Source of the DNA: Eupeodes corollae
Taxonomy: Eukaryota > Arthropoda > Insecta > Diptera > Syrphidae
NCBI RefSeq assembly: GCF_945859685.1
Contig: NC_079149.1
Coordinates: forward strand, 122,175,575 to 122,239,574
Direction: 5' to 3'
DNA: 64,000 nt
Of the stretch, positions 21,063 to 33,540 are shown in pieces. How positions within the stretch are numbered: position 1 is the first letter of the stretch; each line of letters opens with the position of its first letter. Below the pieces are notes generated by a model. That model did no database searches, had not been told where the DNA came from, and saw only the letters and a program-made list of their open reading frames with translations. A program made the position numbers and the translations under genes.

Positions 21063-22554
21063 ATAGAAAAGTTATCACTAGGTACACCTTTCTAACCACT
21101 TTCAATGCTCTAGAATACCTTTAATCGATTTTTTCGTTATTTTGCTCGAAAATTGACGCATCACTGCTTGGATGCAACACACGTGTGCCTATGTGCAGCG
21201 AGAGAGAGCACACGTTCCTCTTCTATACCGCCTCAAGTGGGGTTTTTGATGTAGGTTTACCTTAGCATGATAATATAACGCGGTTCGGTTGGTGACCTAA
21301 ATTTTCAAGTCTACCTTCTACAAAGTTCTACCTGCATATGTACTTACCTACTTGTTGTTTAATAATTCAAAATTAATTCATATATCGCTCAATTTAGCTC
21401 GGCTCGACTTGGCTCAACTCGGTTCGGCTCCTGTGTGCAAGTTCCAAGGAATATAATTGAAGAAAATATTTTGCTCAAGGACACACACTTCATTGTGTTT
21501 AATGTTATGAACTTTTTTCCTTTGTCGGCTTATAAAAAAATAATAAAAAAGTTTGTCAAACAATAGAAACAATTGTTTTCTATTTTATGTTCCTCTATAA
21601 GTGGGATATTTTTAAGGCTTTAGTTTCCTTTTTTTGTACAATAAATGGATGTCAGTTGTATATCGTTTTGCACATTGATAAATTGATGTCCTGATTTCGC
21701 TGACTTTATGATTTTCTTAGTCTTGTCTGTTTTTGGTCAAAGGAAAGAACATTATTTGATATCAGTTATAATGTAATCACAATCAGTAATCGGATTAAAT
21801 GAATGGACGGACGGACGTAGAAAACATTTCTACGAACTTTTACATATGTTCATGTAAATAAATACTTAACTTGCGGTTAGTCCTTTGATGGATTTTTTCA
21901 GACAAGCAATTTGTGCAAAAGTTTCAGATTTTATTTTATGACTTTGAAAACAAAAAGCACAAATAAAAGAACACCAGAACTATTATTTTTCGTAAATATT
22001 ACATCATAAATGTAGAAAAATGTGGTTTATTTACAAAACAAAAAAAGTAATTTTGTTAATGTTATTGAAATGCTTGTGGTTCTTTGCAACTGAAAAAGTG
22101 TATAGGTACTTGAAAATCCATATTTGCTATCCTCTGGGTCATATTTGAAATTTCAGTACAAAACAAAGTTGAAATAAAACATAGCTACTTCATTTTGGAA
22201 ATAGACGGGAATTATATTATCTACTTTAAGAATTGGATGTCTGTGGTCAATTCAGTGTATGTAATTTGTTTTTATTTCAAATAATTGCAATTCATCAGGG
22301 AGAATATTTTATTTCACTACTACTTTAATTTACTAACATTTTTAACATAAAACCATACATCTTAAAATTGTAGTAGAGATCAAATTCTTTACTTTTACGT
22401 TGATGGGTTTGTCTAAATAAGCGACTTAAGAATGCATCAACATTGAATTTATTGAATGTTCATTTCGTTTTCTAAAAACAACTTACATTGTGCAGAATGT
22501 CATATCTATTGTAGATTTACTTTTGTGAAAAATAACGTCTTCACGAAATCTTAC
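21063..22554. other. Non-coding stretch with a degenerate CGGCTC-like patch
   Basis: No gene supported. At 21,395-21,432 a locally GC-richer run has five or six near-copies of (g)gctcggctc / gactcggttc. Around 21,180-21,240 there is a purine-rich GAGAGAG patch. The rest is AT-rich and featureless. Confidence 0.5.
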
Positions 22555-25310
22555 TTATTTACTTAAGGTGGCGCTATAGTCCGGGCGACAATGGGCGTCA
22601 ACCAACATGCGTCTCCAGCCAGCTCAGTCCCTAGCTAGCTGTCTCCAGTTTCGCACGCCAAGTTGGTTGAGGTCTTCACCCACCTGAGTGCGCCACCTGA
22701 GTCGTTGTCTTCCTTTTAGATGCTCGAGAGAGGACTTTACTTCTCAATTGCCTTCTAAGTCCAAAGAAGCAGCGATTTGCAAGAGTTATTCTTCGTTTGA
22801 TTTCAGGGCTGGTGTCGTTGTATGTGTTTATAGCGGTGCCTAGGTAGACAAAGTCCTTAACTACCTAGAAGTTATAGCTGTCGATGGTGACGTTTTTTTC
22901 AAGACGTCGTTGTTCAGTGTCCTTTTTTGATGATAGCATATACTTGATCTTGCCCTCATAGGTTTTTGAATAAACTCATCTTCTTCACTTCCGTCGCAAT
23001 GCTGAAAAACGCTCCACTGACATCACGCTTTGATCTTCCAATTATGTCAATATCATCTGCGTATCCGAGTATAGTTGGATGGACCTTTGGAAGATTGTGC
23101 CTCTAGTGTTGACGGTTGAGTTGTGCACAATTATTTCCAGAACGATGTTGAAGAAGTTGCATGACAGTGCTTCGCCTTGTCTAAAACCTTTTTTGACATC
23201 AAATACATCGGTGAGATCTTTTCCGAGCAACATGCATTCTCCATCGTCATTCAGCACAAACGGATAAGTTTGACAGGGATGCCAAAACTAGACTTTTCCC
23301 TATAGAGCTCTTCCCTATAGATGCTGTCTTACGCGGCTTTAAAATCGATAAAGAGATGGTGGGTATCGATTTGAAGTTCCTGGGATTTTTTCCAAGATCT
23401 GCCGTAGTGTGAATATTTGGTCGATAGTGGACTTTCCTGGTCTGTAGGTACACTGAAAAGAACCTATCAGGTTGTTGACGAACGGCTCCCATAATATGGC
23501 AGAAAGGATCTTATATCCAATGTTAAGGAGACTGATGCCTCTGTAGTTGGCGCAATTTAGAGGGTCTCATTTCTTATGTATCGGGCACACTATGCTGAGA
23601 TTCCATTCATCGGGCATGCTTTCTTCCAACCATATTTTGCAGATGAGTTGGTGAATGCTTATTACCAAGTAATCGCCTGCTGCTTTAAACAGTTCAGCAG
23701 CAATGCCGTCAGCTCCAGCAGTTTGTTTGACTTCAGTTTAGATATAGCTATCTTCACTTCGTCGAGGTCGGGTAGGCGGAATTGTTGATCTGCTGCGCCT
23801 AGGTTGAGGGGTTCTATCTCCCTTACATCGGAATTCGGTTCTTCATAGCCGTTATATAATTTGGAGAAGTGTCCTTCCATATTCTCAGCATCGACTGCGG
23901 TTTTACTACGATGTTCCCCTGATCGCCTTTACAGGCTTCGGTTCGTGGCTGGTATCCTTGAGAGGTTTTTTTTTACCTTTTGGTAAAATTTGCGAACCTC
24001 ATTCCTGTTGGGACATTCCCCTATCTCCTCGATCGCGCGCTTCTCATGCTCTCTTTTTTGCCATCTAAGAAGCCGGTGTTCTTCTCTCCTCTTCTGGTCG
24101 TAGAATTTGCGAGCAGCTCTGGTCCTTCTGTGCAGCACTGTTTTGTATGCCTCTTGTTACGCTGCGTGCGCTTGTTTGCATTCGTCGCCAGATCAGGCGT
24201 TTCGTTGTTATGGCCGTGTGAAACCTAGCACGTCAGGCGGCATCTCTGATGGCTGTAAGGCAATGTTGCCAATGGTTTTCAATGCTCAATGCAGGCAGGA
24301 CTCATTAAGAGGTTATTAGAGACTCGATCGGAAAAGGACATGGCAATATCTTACGATTCTCACAGTGCTTCCTTGTTTTGGCTTATATCGGTATATCCGT
24401 AGCCGTACCTTGGCTACAACGAGGTAGTGGTCCGAGTCAATGTTGGCCCCCCTGAAAGTTCGGATATCCTTATATCTGGTTAACAGTTGATTGATCAGGG
24501 GATTTCCATGTCCCCTTGGGGATATTAAGATGTGTGAACTGCGTACTAGCTACCAGAACGTCCAGAATCCATTTTCGGAGGTGGTGTTGTGCAGGCTGTA
24601 TCTCCCGATTGTGCCACCAAAGATGTCTTCTCTTTCTAGCTTGGCGTTAAAATCTCCTAAGATAATTTTAATGTTTAGCCTTGATGCGGATTGTCGTGAT
24701 GCGCTCGCTCACACTGTTGAAACTCAAGACTTTTTGCCTGAGCCTTGTTCCAACAACAAATCCACACCCAAATAGACGCTGTCTTTGTTCTCGGTAGCAG
24801 TCGCCGTAGTATACATCGCAGTCTTTAAGTTTACATTTGCCCGGTCCATCCCATCGCACTTCTTGCTGGCGGTAATATCTGCATTGCAGCAGTTTAGGGC
24901 TTCCGCTAATTGTTCAGCTGCACGTGGTCTGTTAAGGGACCTAACATTAACACCGTTGTCCTTATTTCGTTTGCGTGTGTTGTCAACAGTGAATCCGTCG
25001 TACCTTGGTGCTTCGCAACTAAGTTATTTTTGTACGTGGCCAGGAAGTCACACCGTAGAACCCCTATAAGGTGTTCACTAAGTAGTTCAACCTTACTGGA
25101 ACTGTAGACGCCACCGTTGATTCCATCTCGAGAATTCGTCCGCTGAAACAACTTTTCACTGGGGTTAGAAACCAATCTCCAGTTGAGGTACTAGGCACCC
25201 GATGTTCACTGCTGGGTGGTGATAGTAGGATTTGATAAACAGAGGTGGGTTTTGAGAAAAAACCTGTGGACGCTTGTGTCCTCTTGAATGCACATGTCTA
25301 CCATTTGAAC
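22555..25310 (-). pseudogene. RTE-type non-LTR retrotransposon, nearly complete but decayed
   Basis: Minus-strand reading from 25,310 to 22,555 gives a leader, then endonuclease pieces (DCDVYYGDCYRE, FGCGFVVGTRLRQKVLSF, ERITTIRIKAKH at 24,859-24,668). Next come a basic linker (ARKFYDQKRREEHRLLRWQ near 24,120), the RT start (LPDLDEVKIAISKLKSNK near 23,770), GFRQGEALSCNFFNIVLE near 23,190 and Tyr-Ala-Asp-Asp in a shifted frame at 23,063-23,052. A DFVYLGTAIN segment lies near 22,850. The 3' end near 22,600 is a conserved block ending in an ATTTAC/TTAC-rich tail, shared with 57,577-57,720. Many stops and frameshifts; no intact ORF. Endonuclease sequences of this type are often annotated as craniofacial-development-protein-like (BovB/RTE), which supports the clade. 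Confidence 0.85.
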
Positions 25311-25355
25311 ATCCTACTATACTATTGATAGATTTTCCAAAAAAACACGGGTATT
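25311..25355. repeat. 45-bp dispersed repeat, copy 1
   Basis: Begins atcctactatactattgata and differs from 50920-50964 at three of 45 positions. It starts exactly where recognisable RTE leader sequence stops, so it may be the 5' extremity of that element, the flank of its insertion site, or the end of another repeat. Confidence 0.8.
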
Positions 25356-28300
25356 ATAAATAAGCCAATTCGGACCCATTGTTTTTTTTTACTTTCATGC
25401 TTAAACTTTAAACGCAGTGGGCGATTACAATAAAGTATTATGAAGGGTTAACATTTTCAGGGAATTGTTCTATTAATTTCAACTTTTGGGACGCTACCTA
25501 GTGTACATTTTAATTAAAAAAGCTAAAATTTGTGTCTACATCAAATCAATACTTTCCATATTAATCAAGTTAAAGTTTAATGCCTGTAACCATTTTGTTT
25601 TAAAATCAATTAAGTTTTTTCCATCCCTGGCGGCATATGACGAAACGTATACCCTTCAAAACCTACTCTCAAAGTAGACAAAGGAAAGTTTCAGACTTAC
25701 TAAAAAAAAAAAAAAAACAACTTTAAATTCGTGTTTATCAACCAGAAATCACATCCATTCATTTTATGTGTGAACTTTGAATGCAATCAATTTTACACCA
25801 GACTGCACCTATATATTACACCATCCATGGCTGTGTAAGGAAGTCACACTTCACTAATATGAGTTGAGTTACATTGTACATTGTTACACTTTAAGTCTAC
25901 GTCTACACTATATCGTATATTGTGCCCTTGAGAAATTTGTAAAGGCAAAGATTTTTCAAACTCAATATGATGGTCCTTTGTCACTTTGCTGCTGCTACTG
26001 ATGATGATGATGAAGACGGTGAGGATGATGGGTTGGTTTATTATTGGTATAGGGTTTTTGGTGAATTAAATTTGAAGATGGTGTGACTGAACGCCAAGAA
26101 AAGCTTCGGGCTGTTTGATGATGCTATACCCCCAAAGTGTATATAAAATCTCCTTTTCCTTAAGTTGATCCTTATATTTTTGTGTTGCTATTCATTCATA
26201 TACAGTATATAACAAGGATATGCTTTTTTTGGGATTAACCACATAGAATTTATAGGGTTTAAGTTGTCTTGAGATGGTATTAAGTTAAGTTGATTTTTTT
26301 CTGCTGGCAGCTGACGGCGGTAGCGGCTAAAGTAAATGAATAATAGAAAAAGAATTGGATGAAGCTTAGTTAAACAATTCATTATTTGTAAAAGAATAGG
26401 AAAGCTAAATGAAGTCAAAAACTTTAGTCCTAGGGAAACAGAGCGCAAATAAGAATTAACTTTTTCTTATTATTATTTTACGTCTTTTGAAAGGAAATTA
26501 CTTGGTCTTCTGTTCTGTTGGAGTAGTTAATTTTTTTATTTTTATTTCCACTTTATTAACCAATTTTAATTTTTTCATTAAACGAAGAAGAAGGTATTAT
26601 AATTGACCGTAAAACCTAGAATGTCTGTAATTTTGTGGTGTAGGCATAGGCAACCTTCCTCAAAGAAATTAAAATCTTGGATTTTGATTTAAAGAGTAGA
26701 AGAACAGATATTGACCAAATCAAATGGAGACCGACGATTTTTGTACGAAGAAAAAATCTTCTACGTTCATAAAATCTTAAGACTTATTAACATTTAATGT
26801 GTTAGACCAACGAATCACTCAGCTTATTAGTTCAGAAAAAGTATATATTTTTTTCTTAGAACAAAAATTCCAACAAAGGTTAGTTTTGTTAGAAAGCGTT
26901 ATTTAAGTGTCCCTAAAACTTAACTAAAAGAACTCAAAAATTTTAGTTGGGAACAAAATTTAAGGTGGATGGATGTAGTTTTATTCAAATTATTCCAAAA
27001 CAGTTCATGTAGTTTTACACAAAAAAGATTATAACACTATGTTTAGTATATTTCAGTTTGGATTTTTTTTGTTTATGGAGTTATTTTTTGTAAAAAGGTT
27101 TTTTTTGTTAACTTCAAAAACAACGACTAATTCAAGTCTTGCGTGAATTTTGGAATCCCATTTACAAAACTAAAGGAACTCATTTTTTTACTACTTCTCC
27201 CTTATATGAAAATAAGCCTTTTAAATTCCATTCGAAGCATTTGACGAAAACCGAAAAACACAACAAAAGTAGGAGTGGCAGAGTTTCATAATTTTACATG
27301 AACTACAATATAAAATCTATAACCGTAAATCCTGAATCCAAGGTTTGATCATAGAACTCGCTATCGCGGTACAATGAACACACCATACTATTCTTATTTG
27401 CGACATAAAGGAACTATATGGCAAGTTTTGCGTTCGTGCAAAATTTCTAACTCGAGATTTTAATCAACCATCTAATATTACTATGGAAGAGAAGTCGAGA
27501 AACGAAAAAAATAAGCTGATGGTAAAAACTCCATGCTTGCGTTGAAAACCTGTAGAAAGAAGAAATGTAATTGGATTGTAGTAAGTACCTTCTACCTACC
27601 AATAACATTCCTTCATTATCATCATAAACATGTCTTTTTCTATCTATCTGCATAAAGCTTAACACGCTAATGAACTATTCTTTATCCATTTTAGACACCT
27701 TCCTAACTACACAACCAATAGGCGATCGCTTTACAATTTAAACATACATGTTTTGCCTCTTTCTTATCTTCAGATAATTTATTTTCCATCCTGGTTCTTC
27801 TAATATGATTTTAAAATAAATCAAAAGATGAAGCTTGAAATGAACTAGTTGAATACACAAACAAACAATTGTTTTCGTTAAGTTGTTTACAAGTATTTTT
27901 TATTTCCGGGATGAGTTTACCTAGGATGATTTGTGTCTTGGGATGAATCACGCATTGTTGCATACAAAGGAAATACCTGGAAACTAGCTTACCGACAAAA
28001 AATGGTGTGTATTCGTTAAGTATATTTAAATACACAAACCATTTCCCTTAACATAATATTTTTCGAGTATTTCATATTTTTATAATAATAAAAAGTTAAG
28101 TTTCTTCAACAAATTATAAATTAATATTCAATAAAATGCATTTCGCATATTCTACGGAAAATTGAAAAATGGAGGTTTTTTGACAATTCAAATGGCATTT
28201 ATATCTTTAAGGATAAACTTATTTTACAGGTATATTTTTTAATCTTATATATGTAGGTACTTTTTGAAACAGACTCTTTCCATAAAGGAGCAAGTTTGTG

Positions 28301-31300
28301 CGATCCAGTTGTCCATTTTGTTTTTCTTGAGTTTAAAAGCTGTCAAGATAAATCAGTGTACATTTTCAGAAATTAAATAACACACATTTTATTTTCCTTT
28401 GGTTAATACTGTCAAGCTATCATATCTCTTTCAATTCATGGAAATCAATAGTCGAATCGCATTGAAAACCTCACGTCGTCGGTTCAAAGACCATAATTCG
28501 CAACACATTGATACTTACCAAGACCTCCGAAAATTTATTTGAGTATGGTTTTCCTGGAAATAGAAGGAATTGTAATACTAGTCCTTGATTTAAAACAAAT
28601 TTTCTTTTGCCCTCTTGTATGGTCTTTTAACTAAAAAACTTAAGGTTATATACCCAGTTTGTTTATATTTCTAAATCAGATCATCATAAAATACTTGAAG
28701 TAGGCGTTTAAGTGGAGGAATTGTTCTAACAAAAAAACTATTCTGGAAATGTCATTATTTTAAACAAAAGCTTTAAAGTCGTTTGAAGAAAAGAAAAACT
28801 ACTAAAAGTGGGCGTGGCACTAAAGGTTTTAAATAAATATTTGTAAACTATATTATAGCCCATTAGAAATGAAAATCTATTCAACCATTTTGGTTGCAAA
28901 GGGCTTACGATATTGGACGAAACCTTAAGTTAAGATCAAATGCACGTAAAAATGTTTAAAAAAAACTTAAACTTTACGAATTGACCAACTTTTATAATTT
29001 TGTAACACTTTTTTTCAACTCCTCTCTTAACATAAACTCATGTATCTAGTTACCCGAAAAACTTAGGTTAAAAAAAATAATATTGATTGGATTGATTCAA
29101 AAAAGTTCCCTGTTCCCTCCATCATCAGAATTATATCTTGTTTAAATTTTATTTTTCAGCATCATTTGTGCGAATAAAAAATTCCATCTATCGATTAGAT
29201 CTTGCAATGACATTTAAATCTGTAATCCCATGAGCTAAAAGGGATTCGATGTTCGCCAATAAGTCTATTTATTTTAAAAAGCCTTAAAATAGCAATAATC
29301 CTTCCCATAACTACATTTTCATTTTTCTATCACTACGGCAGAATAGTTAAAATTAAAAGATACCAACAAATTACTATTTTATGTTCTCGTTTATAAATTA
29401 CTGTCAAACTTTGTGTGTAAATTAGATAAAATTTTAAGTCACATTAAATCCGTGTTACGTAATCATGCCCCACATTTAACACTACAATATTTTTATCGTC
29501 ATTGTGTCCTTCAGCACTTGAACTAAATATCGACTTCAGTCTTTTGAAAACCCTATTTTCATAAATGTATGTTATGACTAAGTTACCATATACTCCTACA
29601 AAAAAGAAAACAACAAGAATTTAAAAAGATGGGTGTGCAAAATATCCAACTAATTAGTCAGCCAATAAATAACTGTTTACACTAGCTTTATATTCATTTT
29701 TCTTCATCGTGCTTCGACTGTATAGTAATTGTAGATATATAAATTATCCTTAAGGAGCTTACATCATCTGGAAAAACTGTTTTGTTTTTGTTAGAGATAT
29801 AAATATTGTCTCTTATCCTCTCCTCTGTCTGGAGGTATGGTGATGGGTATTTCTGTGGTATTTATGTCTCCTCCATTTATTAATAATTTATCATTTGAAA
29901 AGTCCTTAGAGGGTCAAAATGTTTAGAAAGATATTGAATTGATTAATTACTTAAATAAGGAAATATTTGATCCTTTTTATATAATTGGGTGCACTTTTGG
30001 TTGAATTTACCGACGTAATAAATGATTCTGAGAGATTCTTACATTTACGAAAGGGTTTAAGAATTTCATTTAGTTTTGTTCAATTTAAAGTCTCTAAACA
30101 TCCTTAAATCTATGTATTTACTATGATCCTTTTTAGGTTAAACATATCACTTGTTTTCATTCTTATGGAAATGCTAATGGCATGATTTAATGTTAAAGCT
30201 CTTCGATTACACACCCATTTATTCGTTTATAGATGGTATACTTATGTATATAAGTATTTGCTCATATTATCTACTGTATAAAATCACCATAATCCTGGAT
30301 ACGTGAATTTTAGAATAATTTAATCAACACATTATCATGAATCATGATAAATCCTTTTAGGTCACATCATATACGTAAACACACCCTGGAAACTCGAAAT
30401 AATCAAAGTCATCTATGTAGAGATACTTATTCATCATCATTATCGTTATCATTAGCGTTCAGTATTAACCTTTTCTATGTTACTCTTAGTTGTTGTTTAT
30501 ACAATATAAGGGTCGTCATTCGTCAATATTTGAGTATTACCAATTTTAAATCCTAACAGCTCATTTGGTCGTAAACCACGTATCTAATGCCAAATTTATT
30601 CAAAACCCTAGATGATCCTAATAGAAGGTGCCTAAAAATGTACACATGTTTTCAGTTTAATGTCAATTCTGTATTCAAGTGCTATCAACTCCTAAGAAAA
30701 TCAACATTTTGACAGCTGTCAGTTGAAAGTTAGAAAGAATAGAAGAAATTAAAGGGATGATTTAAAAACTTCACAATTTTGATATGTACGTACATACATA
30801 TATGTACATAAGTCGAACAAACTGTTTTTCCGAAAATGAAAAGGACACAATTAAAATAACAATAAATAAAAAAATAGGAGGGCAGTCAATTTGTAAGGTT
30901 TTAAATGGTTTGACAATGATTTGTTGAACTTAACTTTAAGAAATAATTTTAACAGCAACAAATTGAAAGTGAAATGTCCTGTCAAAATTGTATGAATGCT
31001 ACACCGAACAAAAATTTTTTAAATATTTTTTCTTGACAGGTTATAAGTTAAGTGCTGCCAAATATGTATAAAATTTGAATTGTGTATCTTATAAAATAAT
31101 GTCTACATATTTTAAATCACATCTGTTCATTTGGTGTTAAACCAAACCTTATACCAATTTAAAACGTTAGATCATGATAATAGAAGGTGTTGTAAAATCA
31201 GTAGGCAATTCTAAAAATATAATTTATTTATTGAATTCGTTAAACAAACTAATGTTAGAACTTAAGACTAATATTACATTTTTCTTAGAATAATAGATTT

Positions 31301-31839
31301 ACAGTGCTTTAAGCAATTTGCAAAAAAAAAATAATCTAAAAATATGTACTTTAAAAGTTTTACTTTTAAAATCATCGCTTACGGAATATACCAAAAAGTA
31401 ATTCTTGTTGTAAACTGAAATTAACTAGTTGAGGGGACCGTTTTTACCATAGTTCGATCTGCTTGATGTAGACGTGAAGGAACTTGTCTTCTAATACTTG
31501 AACTGTAAAATGTATGGTAATATGACTGACCCATTGATTAGTTTTAAAATAAGGCACAGCCGAATGTACAATCTGTGTTTAGAAAGCGATGGAAGATTTA
31601 TGACCGTGCGCCTATGATTGTACGGTGGAAGTTCGAGCCTATTGGACCATGGGAAGAAACGGAAGCAGAAGCGCATGAATCTTCTTTGTACTCCTTCTAT
31701 TCTGTTTATATGGACTCAATAAAAGGGAGTCCATATTATGCATATTCCAATATTGGTCTTACAAATGTTATATAAAGAAGTTTAAGAATATAAGGGTCGC
31801 GAAAATCATGTGAAAACAGTTTTTTTAAATCCGAGTGTC
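25356..31839. other. Non-coding AT-rich stretch
   Basis: No gene, RT motif or tandem array was recognised in about 6.5 kb. Small items: a GATGAT microsatellite near 25,998-26,013, a TGACAGCTGTCA palindrome at 30,710-30,721 and a 10-bp hairpin (31,708-31,736) with loop of 9. Open frames of 60-90 codons are AT-biased and resemble nothing I know. Confidence 0.55.
30710..30721. promoter_or_regulatory. TGACAGCTGTCA palindrome (TALE-homeodomain-like site)
   Basis: This 12-bp perfect palindrome matches the known DNA preference of TGIF/Achintya-Vismay type TALE homeodomain proteins. A single 12-mer in 64 kb far from a gene is weak support for a working site. Confidence 0.25.
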
Positions 31840-33540
31840 TTATTTGCTCTTTTAATAATATAGTCATAGCATTTGTAAAAGTTAATTTTGAGTCAAGAAT
31901 AATACCTAGGTCAGAGAAAAGTTAAAGTTTAGTCAAATAAGAAGAGTCTTATTGATAAATGAAAGTCGACATTTTGTTTGCTTGTTTATAAAACACCATT
32001 TGCGAAAACTATTTAGATCATCTTGTAGGAGTAAACAGTCGTCAAGTGAGTCAATACGTTTGAATTTTAATGTCATCAGCGTAAATTAAAACAGATGACT
32101 GTTTTATAATAAAAGGTAAGTCGTTAACGTACAAAATAAACAGTAAAGGTCCTAGGTGCCTACCTTGTGGTACGCCAGAGTTGGTATAAAAATATGATGA
32201 TAGCCCATTCCTAAAAACTACGCTGTATAATCTATTGTAAAAGTACGCAAAAAACCCAACTAACAAGTTTATCGTTAAAGCCTTGTGATTTAAGTTGGGA
32301 AGTAAACGTTTTATGGCACAATTTATCAAAGGCCTTACTAAAGTCTGTGAAGACACAGTCAACTTGTTTCCGTTTTTCAAACGAATCTAAACAAAAAGAA
32401 CGGAAATGAAAGAGGTTAGTAAATGTGGACTTATTTTGAACAAAACCATGTTGACTGTCACAAATTATAAACTTACAAATAAACGATATGACTTTACAAA
32501 TAATGGACTCAAATAACTTAGGGATGACGGACAGTTTTGCAATGGGACCATAATTTCGGTGTTATGAACGAACTCTTCCAAATTTCAAGAAAAATTGAAG
32601 ATTTGAGCGATTCATTAAAAAGAATATGAAGAGGATAGGATAAATAGGATTCGCATTTTTTTCAAAATATAAGAAGGTACAACATCTGGACCAGAGCTAC
32701 AACAAACGTCAAGTTCTGAAGCTTTGCGAACGATTTCATCTTCAGAGATCCAGAGACTAATTGAATTCAAATGAGGGAAATTTTGTGAGAGGGCCAATGA
32801 CTTAGGCGTTTGACAGGAGTTCGCTACTTCGAATGCATCTTTAAAAAAATTTGCAAACATATTTAAATTTTTTTCAGAGTCATATCTAAGTTCGTTGTTG
32901 AAAACATGCAGTTTGGATACCCGTCAGTATTTCTATTACTATTAACATAGCTCCAAAAGTTTGTTGGGTTGTTTTTTATGTTGGTTTCAGTATTTAAAAT
33001 AAAGTCATTATATTAATAATTATTATTATAAGAATATCTTATTACACAATAAACATATTTCTTGGCTCAATGTATATTAGCAAGTCATTATCAGCTTTTG
33101 TTTTATTATATTTAATCCAGGTCTTATTTCTTTTATTCTTTAAGTTTCTTAGGCAAGAGTCAAACCATGGAGGAGATTTAGAAATATTGCGCGGTTTTTG
33201 CAATCTCATAAAAAAAAGTTACAGAGAACACAGTAAAATTTTTAGCACATAGCATTAATGTCACAGTTCTTAAACAAATGATTCCAGTAAACATTATATA
33301 ACAGGTTGAAAAGTTCATTAAGTCTGCATTTTTTAAAGTTAAATTCAGTTTGACAGTTGGCAGGTTTAGTAAAAATTAAGTAATTTTAAAGAGAATACAT
33401 CATTTAATCGGTCAGAAACTAAAATTTCAAAAAATTGATTAGAAATTGATTTTTTGACTGTAAAATCTTGAGAACAAACACAGATATTAACTTCTAAACT
33501 TATTTCATCTTGTTCATGTTGTTAACGATTCGTACATTTT
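31840..33540 (-). pseudogene. Non-LTR retrotransposon fragment (linker, RT, post-RT)
   Basis: On the minus strand the order is preserved: a pre-RT linker with ELFNLLYNVYWNHLF (near 33,310) and ISPPWFDSCLRNLKNKRNKT (near 33,180-33,120), then WSYVNSNRNTDGYP near 32,930. Next are FANFFKDAFEVAN (32,860) with SSGPDVVPSYILKK near 32,690, the RT core SGVPQGRHLGPLLFILYVND near 32,150 and Tyr-Ala-Asp-Asp at 32,083-32,072. A DDLNSFRKWCFINKQTKC stretch follows near 32,000. The catalytic Asp pair is present but the frame is split by several shifts and stops. SPPWF plus GVPQG...YADD and the post-RT LNSFRKWC block are hallmarks of the Jockey-group LINEs. Both ends are lost. Confidence 0.85.

Noticed and set aside
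23576..25107. Several plus-strand open frames of 60-94 codons
   Set aside because: They lie opposite the minus-strand RTE element, whose motifs are recognisable, so they are shadows.
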